Assembly: GCF_947500605.1 (NCBI RefSeq)
Contig: NZ_CANMSJ010000003.1
Location: 267,816 to 331,815, forward strand
Length of the DNA stretch: 64,000 nt
Direction: 5' to 3'
Origin: an uncultured Lacinutrix sp.
GTDB lineage: Bacteria; Bacteroidota; Bacteroidia; Flavobacteriales; Flavobacteriaceae
Of this stretch, positions 57,062-64,000 are shown piece after piece. The notes under the pieces were generated by a model that saw nothing but the letters and a program-made list of their open reading frames with translations, had not been told where the DNA came from and did no database searches. A program made the translations under genes and the position numbers. Each line of letters starts with the position of its first letter. Within the stretch, counting starts at the first letter, position 1.

Positions 57062-57070
57062 TAGTTATAA

Positions 57071-57095
57071 TGTTATGTTTATGTTATGCGTGCAT
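57071..57095. promoter_or_regulatory. Direct repeats and shared 12-mer between the nuclease and TBDR genes
   Basis: TGTTAT occurs at 57071-57076 and again at 57082-57087, an 11-base period like that of OmpR/PhoB-type response regulator sites. It runs into TTATGCGTGCAT (57084-57095), which is identical to the core of the palindrome at 15895-15910 upstream of another TBDR. The region lies between the divergent start points of nuclease and TBDR. Confidence 0.4.
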
Positions 57096-57108
57096 TCAAA
57101 ATTCTTGC

Positions 57109-57116
57109 CAAAGGTA
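57109..57116 (-). promoter_or_regulatory. -7 box of the EEP nuclease gene
   Basis: On the minus strand TACCTTTG matches TAnnTTTG, 48 bases before the nuclease ATG at 57061. It forms a divergent pair with the TBDR -7 box 20 bases away. Confidence 0.5.
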
Positions 57117-57136
57117 AATGTTTCTAATAAATAATG

Positions 57137-57144
57137 TAACTTTG
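57137..57144 (+). promoter_or_regulatory. -7 box of the TBDR/DUF5689 operon, fixes the TBDR start
   Basis: TAACTTTG matches TAnnTTTG. It lies downstream of an in-frame ATG at 57118, so the TBDR must start later; the ATG at 57202 begins a clean signal peptide. Confidence 0.55.
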
Positions 57145-57201
57145 CAAGCCTTAAATAACTATTATTTAATGTGTAAACTATTATTAACTATTATTTCTAG
57201 T

Positions 57202-60021
57202 ATGAAAAAAAATTTACTTATTTTTTTATTCGGAATGTTCTCTGTGTTTACAGCCTTCGCTCAAGAAACGGTTGTAAAAGGTAGCGTTAAAGACGCTGTT
57301 ACAGACGAACCTCTTCCAGATGTAACAATTACTGTTGAAGAAACAGGGCAAACTGAAACTACAGACGGTTTAGGTCAGTTTAAATTTAGCACTGCAGTTC
57401 CTTTTGGTGAGCAAATGCTAAAAATCACTAAATTAGGATTTTTGACAAAAAGATATCCTATTGTTGTAAATGAAGGTGAAATTGTTGATATTCAAGATAT
57501 GACTCTTGAAGTTGATAGAGGTAGTCAACAAGACTTGTTTACGATATCTCTTTCTGATGATGAATTAAATGATGACACTAGTGGTTCTGATAATATATCA
57601 GGTTTATTATCTTCATCTTTAGATATTTTCCAAAGAACAGCAGCTTTCGAATTTAGTTCTTCTTTCTTTAGAGTAAGAGGTTTAGATTCAGATAATGCAG
57701 CTGTAATGATTAATGGTGTTGAAATGAATAAGTTCGATACAGGAAGACCACAATGGAGTAATTGGGGAGGTTTAAACGACGTTGTTCGTAACCAAGAATT
57801 ATCTTCAGGACTTTCACCATCAGCATATACTTTTGGAGGTCTTTTGGGGTCAACAAATATGAATACTAAAGCATCTTCTTACAGAAAAGGAGGTCGTATT
57901 ACTTACTCATCTTCAAATAGAAGTTATACAAACCGTTTAATGGCAAGTTACGCTTCTGGTTTAATGGAAGACGGTTGGGCGTACACACTTATGGTTGGAA
58001 GACGTTGGGGAGACGAAGGTTTTCAAGATGCATCTTTATATGACTCTAATTCCTTTTTCGCTTCAGTTGAAAAGAAAATTAACGATAAGCATAGCTTAAA
58101 TTTTACTTCAATATATGCACCAAACAGAAGAGGTAAGTCTTCTGCTAATACGCAAGAAGTTTACGATTTAAAAGGTATTAAGTACAATGAGTATTGGGGA
58201 TATTTAGATGGAGAAAAAAGGAATTCTCGTATTAAAGAGGTAGAAGAGCCAATTATAATGTTAAATCATACTTGGGACATTTCATCTAAAACAGCTTTAA
58301 ATACAAATGTTGGGTACCAGTTTGGTAAGGTGGGAAACAGTCGTATTGATAACTCAGGAGGTGCAAACCCAAGTCCAGCCTATTACCAAAATTTACCAAG
58401 TTATTTTTTAGCAGATGACGATGGAGCAGATTTTAGTGGTGCGTATGGTGCAGAGCAACAGTTTATAAATGATGGGCAAATAAATTGGACAGATTTATTT
58501 GTAGCCAACGATTCTAAAAATTTATCAGGACAAGCAGCTGCATATAATTTATATGAAGACAGAAACGATGATAAACAGTTAACTGTAAATACAATTTTTA
58601 ACACAGAGTTAAGTGATAATATTATTTTTAACGGAGCAATTAACTATAAGAAATTAAATTCTGATAATTTTGCTGAAATTATTGATCTATTAGGAAGTAC
58701 TGTTGGAGCATCTAACGTTGATAACTTTGACGGTTTTCAATTCGATTTATTAAACCCAGACCGTTTAGTTCAAGTTGGAGAGAAATTTAGATACCATTAT
58801 AAAATAGAAGCTAACGAGTTGTCTTCATACGCGCAAGCTCAATTTAAATATAATAAGGTAGACTTTTTCTTAGCAGGTAGTATTACAAAAACAGATTACC
58901 AAAGAGAAGGTGTCTTTCAAAATGAAGCTAATGTAGAATTAGATAATTTTGGAACTGTTGTGAAAGATAATTCTTATGGAAAAGGTGATAAATTAGAGTT
59001 TACAGGCGTTGGCTTAAAAACAGGTTTTACTTATAAAATTACAGGAAAACATTTATTAGATTTTAAAGCAGGTTATTTAACACAAGCTCCATCTATTAGA
59101 AACACATACACAAATTCAAGATCGAATCATGATTATGTAGGTGTAAGTAACTTAGAAGCTATACCTGGTGCAGAAAGCATAACAGAAGAGAAAATTTCTT
59201 CTGCAGATATTAGCTACATTTTCCGTTCTCCAATAGTAAAAGCAAGATTAACTGGTTTTTATACAAAAATTGAAGATGCAAATGAAATTTCTTTCTATTT
59301 CGCAGATGGTGTACAAGGTTTTACAGATGAAAATAATACAGCTGTTGAAAGCGAATTTATCTCTGAAGTTTTACAAGGAGTAGATAAAAGACATATTGGA
59401 GCAGAATTAGGTATTGAAGCTCAGTTAACACCAACTATTAAGTTAAAAGGAGCTGCTTCTTTTGGACAATATACTTATGATAATAATCCAAATTTATACC
59501 TTTCTGCAGATAGCCAAACAGTATCTTTTGGAGAAGCAAACCTTGAGAATTATAAATTAGCAGGTGGGCCACAACGCGCAGCATCTATAGGGTTTGAATA
59601 TAGAGATCCTGATTACTGGTGGTTTGGAGCAACTGCTAACTTCTTTTCTAATGCATATGTAGACGTTAGTCCAATTACTAGAACTCAAAACTTCTATCAA
59701 GATACAGATGGTATTGCTTTTACAGATTACGATCCAGAAGTAGCTAGTGAGTTGTTAAAACAAGAAGAGTTTGATGAGTATATGGTTGTAAACCTAGTTG
59801 GAGGAAAATCTTGGAAAGTAGGAGATAAGTACATTGGCTTTTTTGCTAGTGTAGGTAACCTATTAGATAAAGAATACAAAACTGGTGGTTTTGAACAAGG
59901 TAGAAATGCAAACTACAGAGAATTAAGAGATGATAGTAGTAATGATACAAGAGTATTTGGTTCTAAATACTGGTATGGTAGAGGTATCAACTACTTTGTA
60001 AATGTGTATTGCAGATTTTAA
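57202..60021 (+). CDS. TonB-dependent receptor of the nuclease-linked locus
   Basis: 939 residues from the ATG at 57202 (MKKNLLIFLFGMFSVFTAFAQ, signal peptide). A CarboxypepD_reg-like domain (about 22-105: VVKGSVKDAVTDEPLPDVTI, DGLGQFKF) precedes the plug (about 130-240: FRVRGLDSDNAAVMINGVEMN, QWSNWGGLNDVVRNQEL) and a large barrel ending YFVNVYCRF (C-terminal Phe). It belongs to the same receptor subfamily as the one at 37295, shown by the shared plug motif WSNWxGLxDV. The DUF5689 lipoprotein begins 40 bases after its stop. Together with the divergent nuclease it may import nucleic-acid pieces or phosphate compounds; this is inference. Confidence 0.9.
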   Translation: MKKNLLIFLFGMFSVFTAFAQETVVKGSVKDAVTDEPLPDVTITVEETGQTETTDGLGQFKFSTAVPFGEQMLKITKLGFLTKRYPIVVNEGEIVDIQDMTLEVDRGSQQDLFTISLSDDELNDDTSGSDNISGLLSSSLDIFQRTAAFEFSSSFFRVRGLDSDNAAVMINGVEMNKFDTGRPQWSNWGGLNDVVRNQELSSGLSPSAYTFGGLLGSTNMNTKASSYRKGGRITYSSSNRSYTNRLMASYASGLMEDGWAYTLMVGRRWGDEGFQDASLYDSNSFFASVEKKINDKHSLNFTSIYAPNRRGKSSANTQEVYDLKGIKYNEYWGYLDGEKRNSRIKEVEEPIIMLNHTWDISSKTALNTNVGYQFGKVGNSRIDNSGGANPSPAYYQNLPSYFLADDDGADFSGAYGAEQQFINDGQINWTDLFVANDSKNLSGQAAAYNLYEDRNDDKQLTVNTIFNTELSDNIIFNGAINYKKLNSDNFAEIIDLLGSTVGASNVDNFDGFQFDLLNPDRLVQVGEKFRYHYKIEANELSSYAQAQFKYNKVDFFLAGSITKTDYQREGVFQNEANVELDNFGTVVKDNSYGKGDKLEFTGVGLKTGFTYKITGKHLLDFKAGYLTQAPSIRNTYTNSRSNHDYVGVSNLEAIPGAESITEEKISSADISYIFRSPIVKARLTGFYTKIEDANEISFYFADGVQGFTDENNTAVESEFISEVLQGVDKRHIGAELGIEAQLTPTIKLKGAASFGQYTYDNNPNLYLSADSQTVSFGEANLENYKLAGGPQRAASIGFEYRDPDYWWFGATANFFSNAYVDVSPITRTQNFYQDTDGIAFTDYDPEVASELLKQEEFDEYMVVNLVGGKSWKVGDKYIGFFASVGNLLDKEYKTGGFEQGRNANYRELRDDSSNDTRVFGSKYWYGRGINYFVNVYCRF

Positions 60022-60061
60022 GAAAAAGAAAACGAAAAATATTATATTAAAACAATTAATT

Positions 60062-61465
60062 ATGAAAATAAATAAATTTTTAGCTTTAGCATTTGGTTTA
60101 GTAACCATGCTATTAGTAAATTCATGTGTTGAAGACGATGATTATACTGTGCCAGAAGTATTAGTACCAGCAGTAGATATTTCGACATTAGGAACTAGAA
60201 CAACTTTTGCGTCTGTAATTTCAAGATTTGAGGATGCAGAAGCAAATGGAGATGATATTGGAACTTGGGAATTTGATGCTCCTTTATATATAGAAGGTTA
60301 TGTAGTATCTAGTGATGCAACAGGTAACTTTTTTGAAGAAATTCTTATCCAAAACTCACCAGATGAAAATGATTTAGCAGACGATCCAAGAAGAGGATTA
60401 AGAATTGAAATAAATGTAAGAGATGTTTCTAATTTTTATAATTATGGACGTAAAGTATACGTAAAACTTAATGGTTTAGCTGTTGGAGAATCTAGTGGTG
60501 TATTAACATTAGGTAAGTTAACAGGAGATGCATTAGGTCAATTGGAAGCTTTTGAATATAAAGATTTTGTAATTAGAGATCCAGAAGTTGCTACAATTAT
60601 ACCTAAAACGGTTGCCATTTCAGATTTATCAGAGCAGGATGAAAATACATTAGTAAAAATTACTGATGCACAGTTTATTAAAAGTGCAATAGAAAATACT
60701 AATAGTTATGCAGGCGAAGCTTCAGATTCATTCGATGGTTTTAGAACTATTAAAAATTGCGAATCAGGTGCTACAATTACTCTACAAACTAGTACGTTTG
60801 CAGATTTTAAATCATTTCCTTTAGCACCTGGGAAAGGTGATATTTCGGCTATTTTTTCTAGAGATTTTGGAGACGACTTCAATGTATTAGTTATTAACAA
60901 TGTAGAAAGTGTTAATTTTACTAATGAAGAAAGATGTGATCCATTTGATATTAATGATTTTGATATCGTTTTCGAAGAAGATTTCACAGACGGTTTAACA
61001 GGTTGGGAAGTTTTTAATACATCTGGAAGTACATCTTGGTTTGCAGGAGATTTTGGTAGTGATTTTTATGCAAGAGGATCTGCATTTTCAGGAGGTTCAA
61101 TAGTTCAAATGGTAAGTTGGTTAATATCTCCATCATTAAATTTTGACGCTCAAGACGATGAACAAATGGTTTTACAAATTGCTGATGCTTTTAGTAATGG
61201 AGCACCTTTAACAGCATACTATTCTAACGATTATGTTGCTGGAAGTAATCCTTCTGCTGCAACGTGGATAGAAATTGGAGCAGATGAAATTCTTGCTCTT
61301 CCTGAAAACACAGGTTTTTTCGATAATGAATTTGATGAAACTGGATTAGTAGATCTTACTGCTGTAACAGGAAATGCTGTAATTGCATTTGTTTATGATA
61401 GTAATAATGCGACGGTTTCAACAACTATAGATTTAGGAAATGTTAAAATATTAAGCCCTCAATAG
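60062..61465 (+). CDS. DUF5689 lipoprotein with choice-of-anchor J domain
   Basis: 467 residues from the ATG at 60062 (MKINKFLALAFGLVTMLL, lipobox LVNSC with Cys22). An in-frame ATG at 60002 overlaps the TBDR end and would place 20 charged residues before the signal. Residues about 35-280 match DUF5689, an OB-fold-like beta-barrel module (FDAPLYIEGYVVSSDATGNFFEEILIQ, VYVKLNGLAVGESSGVLTLGKL). Residues about 310-467 form a choice-of-anchor J sandwich (FEEDFTDGLTGWEVFNTSG, VSWLISPSLNFDAQ). OB-fold modules of this kind also occur in secreted nucleases. It probably sits beside the TBDR on the outer membrane and binds substrate. A strong terminator follows. Confidence 0.82.
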   Translation: MKINKFLALAFGLVTMLLVNSCVEDDDYTVPEVLVPAVDISTLGTRTTFASVISRFEDAEANGDDIGTWEFDAPLYIEGYVVSSDATGNFFEEILIQNSPDENDLADDPRRGLRIEINVRDVSNFYNYGRKVYVKLNGLAVGESSGVLTLGKLTGDALGQLEAFEYKDFVIRDPEVATIIPKTVAISDLSEQDENTLVKITDAQFIKSAIENTNSYAGEASDSFDGFRTIKNCESGATITLQTSTFADFKSFPLAPGKGDISAIFSRDFGDDFNVLVINNVESVNFTNEERCDPFDINDFDIVFEEDFTDGLTGWEVFNTSGSTSWFAGDFGSDFYARGSAFSGGSIVQMVSWLISPSLNFDAQDDEQMVLQIADAFSNGAPLTAYYSNDYVAGSNPSAATWIEIGADEILALPENTGFFDNEFDETGLVDLTAVTGNAVIAFVYDSNNATVSTTIDLGNVKILSPQ

Positions 61466-61495
61466 AACAAACTAAAATTAATAATAATTAGTTTT

Positions 61496-61527
61496 AAAAA
61501 CCAGCTCTGTTGAGCTGGTTTTTTTAG
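61496..61527 (+). terminator. Terminator of the TBDR/DUF5689 operon
   Basis: CCAGCTC (61501-61507) pairs with GAGCTGG (61512-61518) around TGTT, with A5 before and T8 after. It lies 31 bases after the lipoprotein stop. Confidence 0.88.
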
Positions 61528-61535
61528 AATAAGCC

Positions 61536-61913
61536 ATGACAGTTTTCGATCAAATTTTCCATTTCGTGTTCTCTAAATATAAAGAACGTTATAAGCAAAA
61601 AGCTAATACTATTGCTTTGTTTTATATATCAGTTTTACAAATTGCATTAGCCTTTGTGTTAGGTTGTTTTTTTGCAGCCTTTTTAAATAAACTACATGTA
61701 GATACTATGTCTAGCGAAAAAGCTTGGACTCTATTTGTTATGTTATCTATTGGTATTCATTTTAAAAACTGGATTAGTTATAATGGTAATACTAGAAAAG
61801 TTATGAATGCAAAGTTTAATAAAAAGAAATCGCGTAAGTTTAATATGTCTATGCTTATAGCGCTTCCTTTTATTTGCCTTGGAATGGGATTAATACTTCT
61901 TCAAGCAGCATAA
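61536..61913 (+). CDS. Small membrane protein of unknown function
   Basis: 125 residues. Three hydrophobic stretches: about 26-50 (IALFYISVLQIALAFVLGCF), about 65-76 (WTLFVMLSIGIHF) and about 103-122 (MLIALPFICLGMGLIL), with a basic region between (RKVMNAKFNKKKSRKFN). I recognise no family with certainty. It lies directly behind the DUF5689 terminator and ends at its own terminator, so it is probably a single-gene unit. Confidence 0.65.
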   Translation: MTVFDQIFHFVFSKYKERYKQKANTIALFYISVLQIALAFVLGCFFAAFLNKLHVDTMSSEKAWTLFVMLSIGIHFKNWISYNGNTRKVMNAKFNKKKSRKFNMSMLIALPFICLGMGLILLQAA

Positions 61914-61930
61914 AACATATTTTATTACTA

Positions 61931-61965
61931 TAAAAAAGCCCACTCATTAGAGTGGGCTTTTTTTG
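61931..61965 (+). terminator. Terminator of the small membrane protein gene
   Basis: GCCCACTC (61938-61945) pairs with GAGTGGGC (61950-61957) around ATTA, flanked by A6 and T8. It lies 19 bases after the stop at 61913. Confidence 0.88.
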
Positions 61966-62162
61966 TTTATATACCAAAGATTACCAATAATCGAATCAAA
62001 AAAAGCATGCTATTAAACACCTTTATCTATAGGTAATTATTTCTGTAATATTTGTTGTGTAAAAGTGCTTAAGGCAATTCTCTTTAAAATTAATTGGTAA
62101 TACTAGGTAACAAAATAGCAGTTAAAGTTATCTAAAAATGTATAAACAAATTAAAACCTAAA

Positions 62163-63950
62163 ATGATGAACAATTTAAGAAACACAATTAAACTATTTGT
62201 TGTTGCATTAGTATGCGCTTTATCGTTTACTACTAACGCACAACAATTAGAAAATCACACAAATTATTTTCAACTATCACCAAGAGTTGGTTACGACTTT
62301 CCGACCTATAAAAATAATACACCTGCAATAGATTATAAAGGAGGATTAAATTTAGGCCTGTCTTTAGATTACTATTGGAATACCTTCGGACTAGGTTTCG
62401 ATTTTGATTATATTAAAAACCAGCCAAAAAGTACATTCCAAACAGATAATCTTTATGATGCTGGAGGAACACAAATTATCGCCACTAATCTTTTTGAAGA
62501 TGGTATTACAAGAGTTTTCTATGGTATAGGACCAAATGCTCAGTTTAGAAGTAAAACAGGACGGTTTAAGACCGAAATTAATACACGTTTTGGTTTGGCA
62601 TCTATTAAAGTCGGAAGAACTTTGTTAGAAAATGCAAATCCAGGAAATGAGATATTAAATTTTCATGCAGGATATAAAGATTCTGGAGTTTTTACCTTTA
62701 AAGGGCAAGTGCGTTTTACTTATATGCTAAGTAATAATTTTGGAATTAATGCAGGTGCTTATTACATGCGTCATTTTGGAGCGCAAGAGCTTGTAGACCC
62801 AACATTAGGTGTCTCAGCGGCATATTATGACACCGTTGCATTTACAGGGCCTACAGGAGAACCTGGAGTTCGTTTAGAGCAAGGTGGATTTAACCTAAGA
62901 GAAGAAGCCTGTGATTGCGATATTTCTTCAGTGGGAGTTTTTGCTGGTATTACTTATAAGTTTAGTAAAAAGGTAAAGGAAGATGTTTGCGAGGTTTGTG
63001 GTGAAGACCATATGCCAAGATGTTGTGCAACTTGTGGTTGTGGTATAACAGTAACAGCAAGAGATAAATATACAAGCGAAACATTGCCTTTTACAGATGT
63101 TGTTTTAACAGATCTAAACGGTAATATTGTGCAATCTGGTACAACAAATTCTTACGGAGTGGTTGTTTTTAATGATGTAGCTGAAGCAGATTATATTGTT
63201 AAAGGAAAATTATACGATGTTTCTTTAGAGGAAACTTCAATTGAAAAAGCAGAATTTATTGCTTGTAAAAAAGAGGGTAATAGCATACAAAAGGTAATCG
63301 AATATGGCGATTTAAACTTTATCCTAAAAGGAAATGTGGTCGAGTGTAATACAAATGAAGGCATTCAAGGTGTAGATATTAAGTTAAGAGATAAAATAAA
63401 ACCTGGTCAAAAAAATACTTTGTCTGATAATTCTGGAGCTTTTATATTTCATTTAAAACAAGCCTCAACTTATGGACTTAACGGTAATAAAGATGGCTAT
63501 TTTTCTAATGAAGTTGAGGTTGCTACTAGCGATTACAATAGAAATCAATCTTTATTTATAGATTTAGAAATGTGTGTTAACCCATGCGGTCAATCGATAA
63601 AACTAGATAACATTATTTTTAATCTTGATAAATGGGATATCCTTCCCGCAGCACGACCAGATTTAGATTATGTTGTTAAGTTAATGCAAGATAATCCAAC
63701 AATAAGCGTAGAAATGTCTTCTCACACAGATTCTCGAGGCAGCAACCCTTATAACCAAACGCTGTCTCAAAAAAGAGCAGAATCAACAATCAACTATTTA
63801 ATGACAAAAGGAATTTCTAGAGATCGTTTAATCGCTAGAGGAGCAGGAGAAACAGAACTATTAAACCGTTGTGCAGATGGAATAATATGTGAAGAGAACG
63901 AACACACAATTAACCGTAGAACAGAATTTAAAGTTATATGCCCTCAATAA
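62163..63950 (+). CDS. OmpA-family protein with N-terminal barrel and Cys-rich linker
   Basis: 595 residues. Signal peptide (ending TTNAQ), a beta-barrel-like domain (about 28-265: FQLSPRVGYDFPTYKN, GLNLGLSLDYYWNTFGLGFDFDYI, GVFAGITYKF), a short Cys cluster (Cys276, 279, 287, 288, 291, 293: VCEVCGEDHMPRCCATCGCG), two carboxypeptidase-regulatory-like beta domains (about 295-470) and a C-terminal OmpA peptidoglycan-binding domain (about 475-595: IIFNLDKWDILPAARPDLDYV, SSHTDSRGSNPYNQTLSQKRAE, NRRTEFKVI). It probably links outer membrane and cell wall. The Cys cluster is unusual; it could bind a metal or form disulfides in the periplasm. An ATG one codon downstream is an alternative start. No terminator is seen before the window ends. 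Confidence 0.85.
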   Translation: MMNNLRNTIKLFVVALVCALSFTTNAQQLENHTNYFQLSPRVGYDFPTYKNNTPAIDYKGGLNLGLSLDYYWNTFGLGFDFDYIKNQPKSTFQTDNLYDAGGTQIIATNLFEDGITRVFYGIGPNAQFRSKTGRFKTEINTRFGLASIKVGRTLLENANPGNEILNFHAGYKDSGVFTFKGQVRFTYMLSNNFGINAGAYYMRHFGAQELVDPTLGVSAAYYDTVAFTGPTGEPGVRLEQGGFNLREEACDCDISSVGVFAGITYKFSKKVKEDVCEVCGEDHMPRCCATCGCGITVTARDKYTSETLPFTDVVLTDLNGNIVQSGTTNSYGVVVFNDVAEADYIVKGKLYDVSLEETSIEKAEFIACKKEGNSIQKVIEYGDLNFILKGNVVECNTNEGIQGVDIKLRDKIKPGQKNTLSDNSGAFIFHLKQASTYGLNGNKDGYFSNEVEVATSDYNRNQSLFIDLEMCVNPCGQSIKLDNIIFNLDKWDILPAARPDLDYVVKLMQDNPTISVEMSSHTDSRGSNPYNQTLSQKRAESTINYLMTKGISRDRLIARGAGETELLNRCADGIICEENEHTINRRTEFKVICPQ

Positions 63951-64000
63951 CTAAAAGAAAAAAAAGAAGCTATTAATTAATGTCAAGCCAAGATAGATTT

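Noticed and set aside
61970..62160. Possible tRNA or small RNA in the gap before the OmpA gene
   Set aside because: No cloverleaf, T-loop or terminator could be found; the gap holds only AT-rich sequence and an imperfect repeat of TTGGTAAT.

Overview
The window reads as a chromosome segment of a gliding, probably marine member of the Flavobacteriaceae (Bacteroidota). The evidence is low GC content, gliding genes gldE and gldD, secreted proteins with C-terminal type A sorting domains of the type IX secretion system (T9SS), three TonB-dependent receptor (TBDR)/lipoprotein pairs, DUF4270 and DUF5689 lipoproteins, and promoters with the Bacteroidota -7 box TAnnTTTG. Ribosome binding sites of the Shine-Dalgarno type are essentially absent, as expected for this phylum. 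I saw no rRNA, tRNA, CRISPR array, prophage or insertion sequence. No gene-free stretch exceeds 300 bases; the longer gaps (4916-5154, 25332-25547, 45961-46223, 61914-62162) hold hairpins, promoters or short inverted repeats.

Layout. 1-3213: end of a large T9SS surface protein and a secreted sugar-dehydrogenase-like protein. 3368-5580 (minus): RNase G/E, a 30-residue basic protein and HU. 5718-9246 (plus): mutY, ssb, gldE, gldD. 9346-11237 (minus): atpD-atpC. 11408-15821 (minus): TBDR and an SGNH-hydrolase-like lipoprotein. 16021-20360 (minus): half-length starch-synthase-like protein, DUF4270 lipoprotein, glmS. 20534-25331 (plus): panC, panD, a flippase-like membrane protein, an esterase-like protein and radA. 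25548-31036 (plus): a 1601-residue T9SS surface protein paralogous to the one at the left edge, and an orphan secreted protein. 31219-35014: ileS and a DksA-like protein. 35083-39844 (minus): small membrane protein, lipoprotein with a triplicated module, and TBDR. 40013-44649 (minus): DUF3108, tryptophan dioxygenase, M23 peptidase, pgi. 44797-47384 (minus): tyrosine catabolism (hppD, hmgA). 47579-51634 (minus): uvrC and a patatin-barrel protein. 51742-54656 (plus): RimB-like protease, rimK, AstE-like deacylase, 5-FTHF cyclo-ligase. 54653-57061 (minus): lspA, secreted DUF4097-like protein, secreted EEP nuclease. 57202-61465 (plus): TBDR and DUF5689 lipoprotein, divergent from the nuclease. 61536-63950: membrane protein and an OmpA-family protein.

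Most genes are ordinary housekeeping in arrangements usual for the family. The most interesting parts are: (i) the divergent secreted-nuclease / TBDR / OB-fold-lipoprotein locus at 56006-61465, a candidate system for scavenging extracellular nucleic acid or phosphate, with 11-bp-periodic repeats between the genes; (ii) a 12-base palindromic motif shared by the upstream regions of two TBDRs; (iii) several enzyme families with altered catalytic or metal-binding residues (esterase without Ser, starch synthase without its second domain, SGNH with GAS, M23 with Cys in place of a zinc His, DksA with one Cys left); (iv) the ligase/protease/deacylase set around rimK; and (v) a 30-residue basic protein gene that long-ORF callers would miss.
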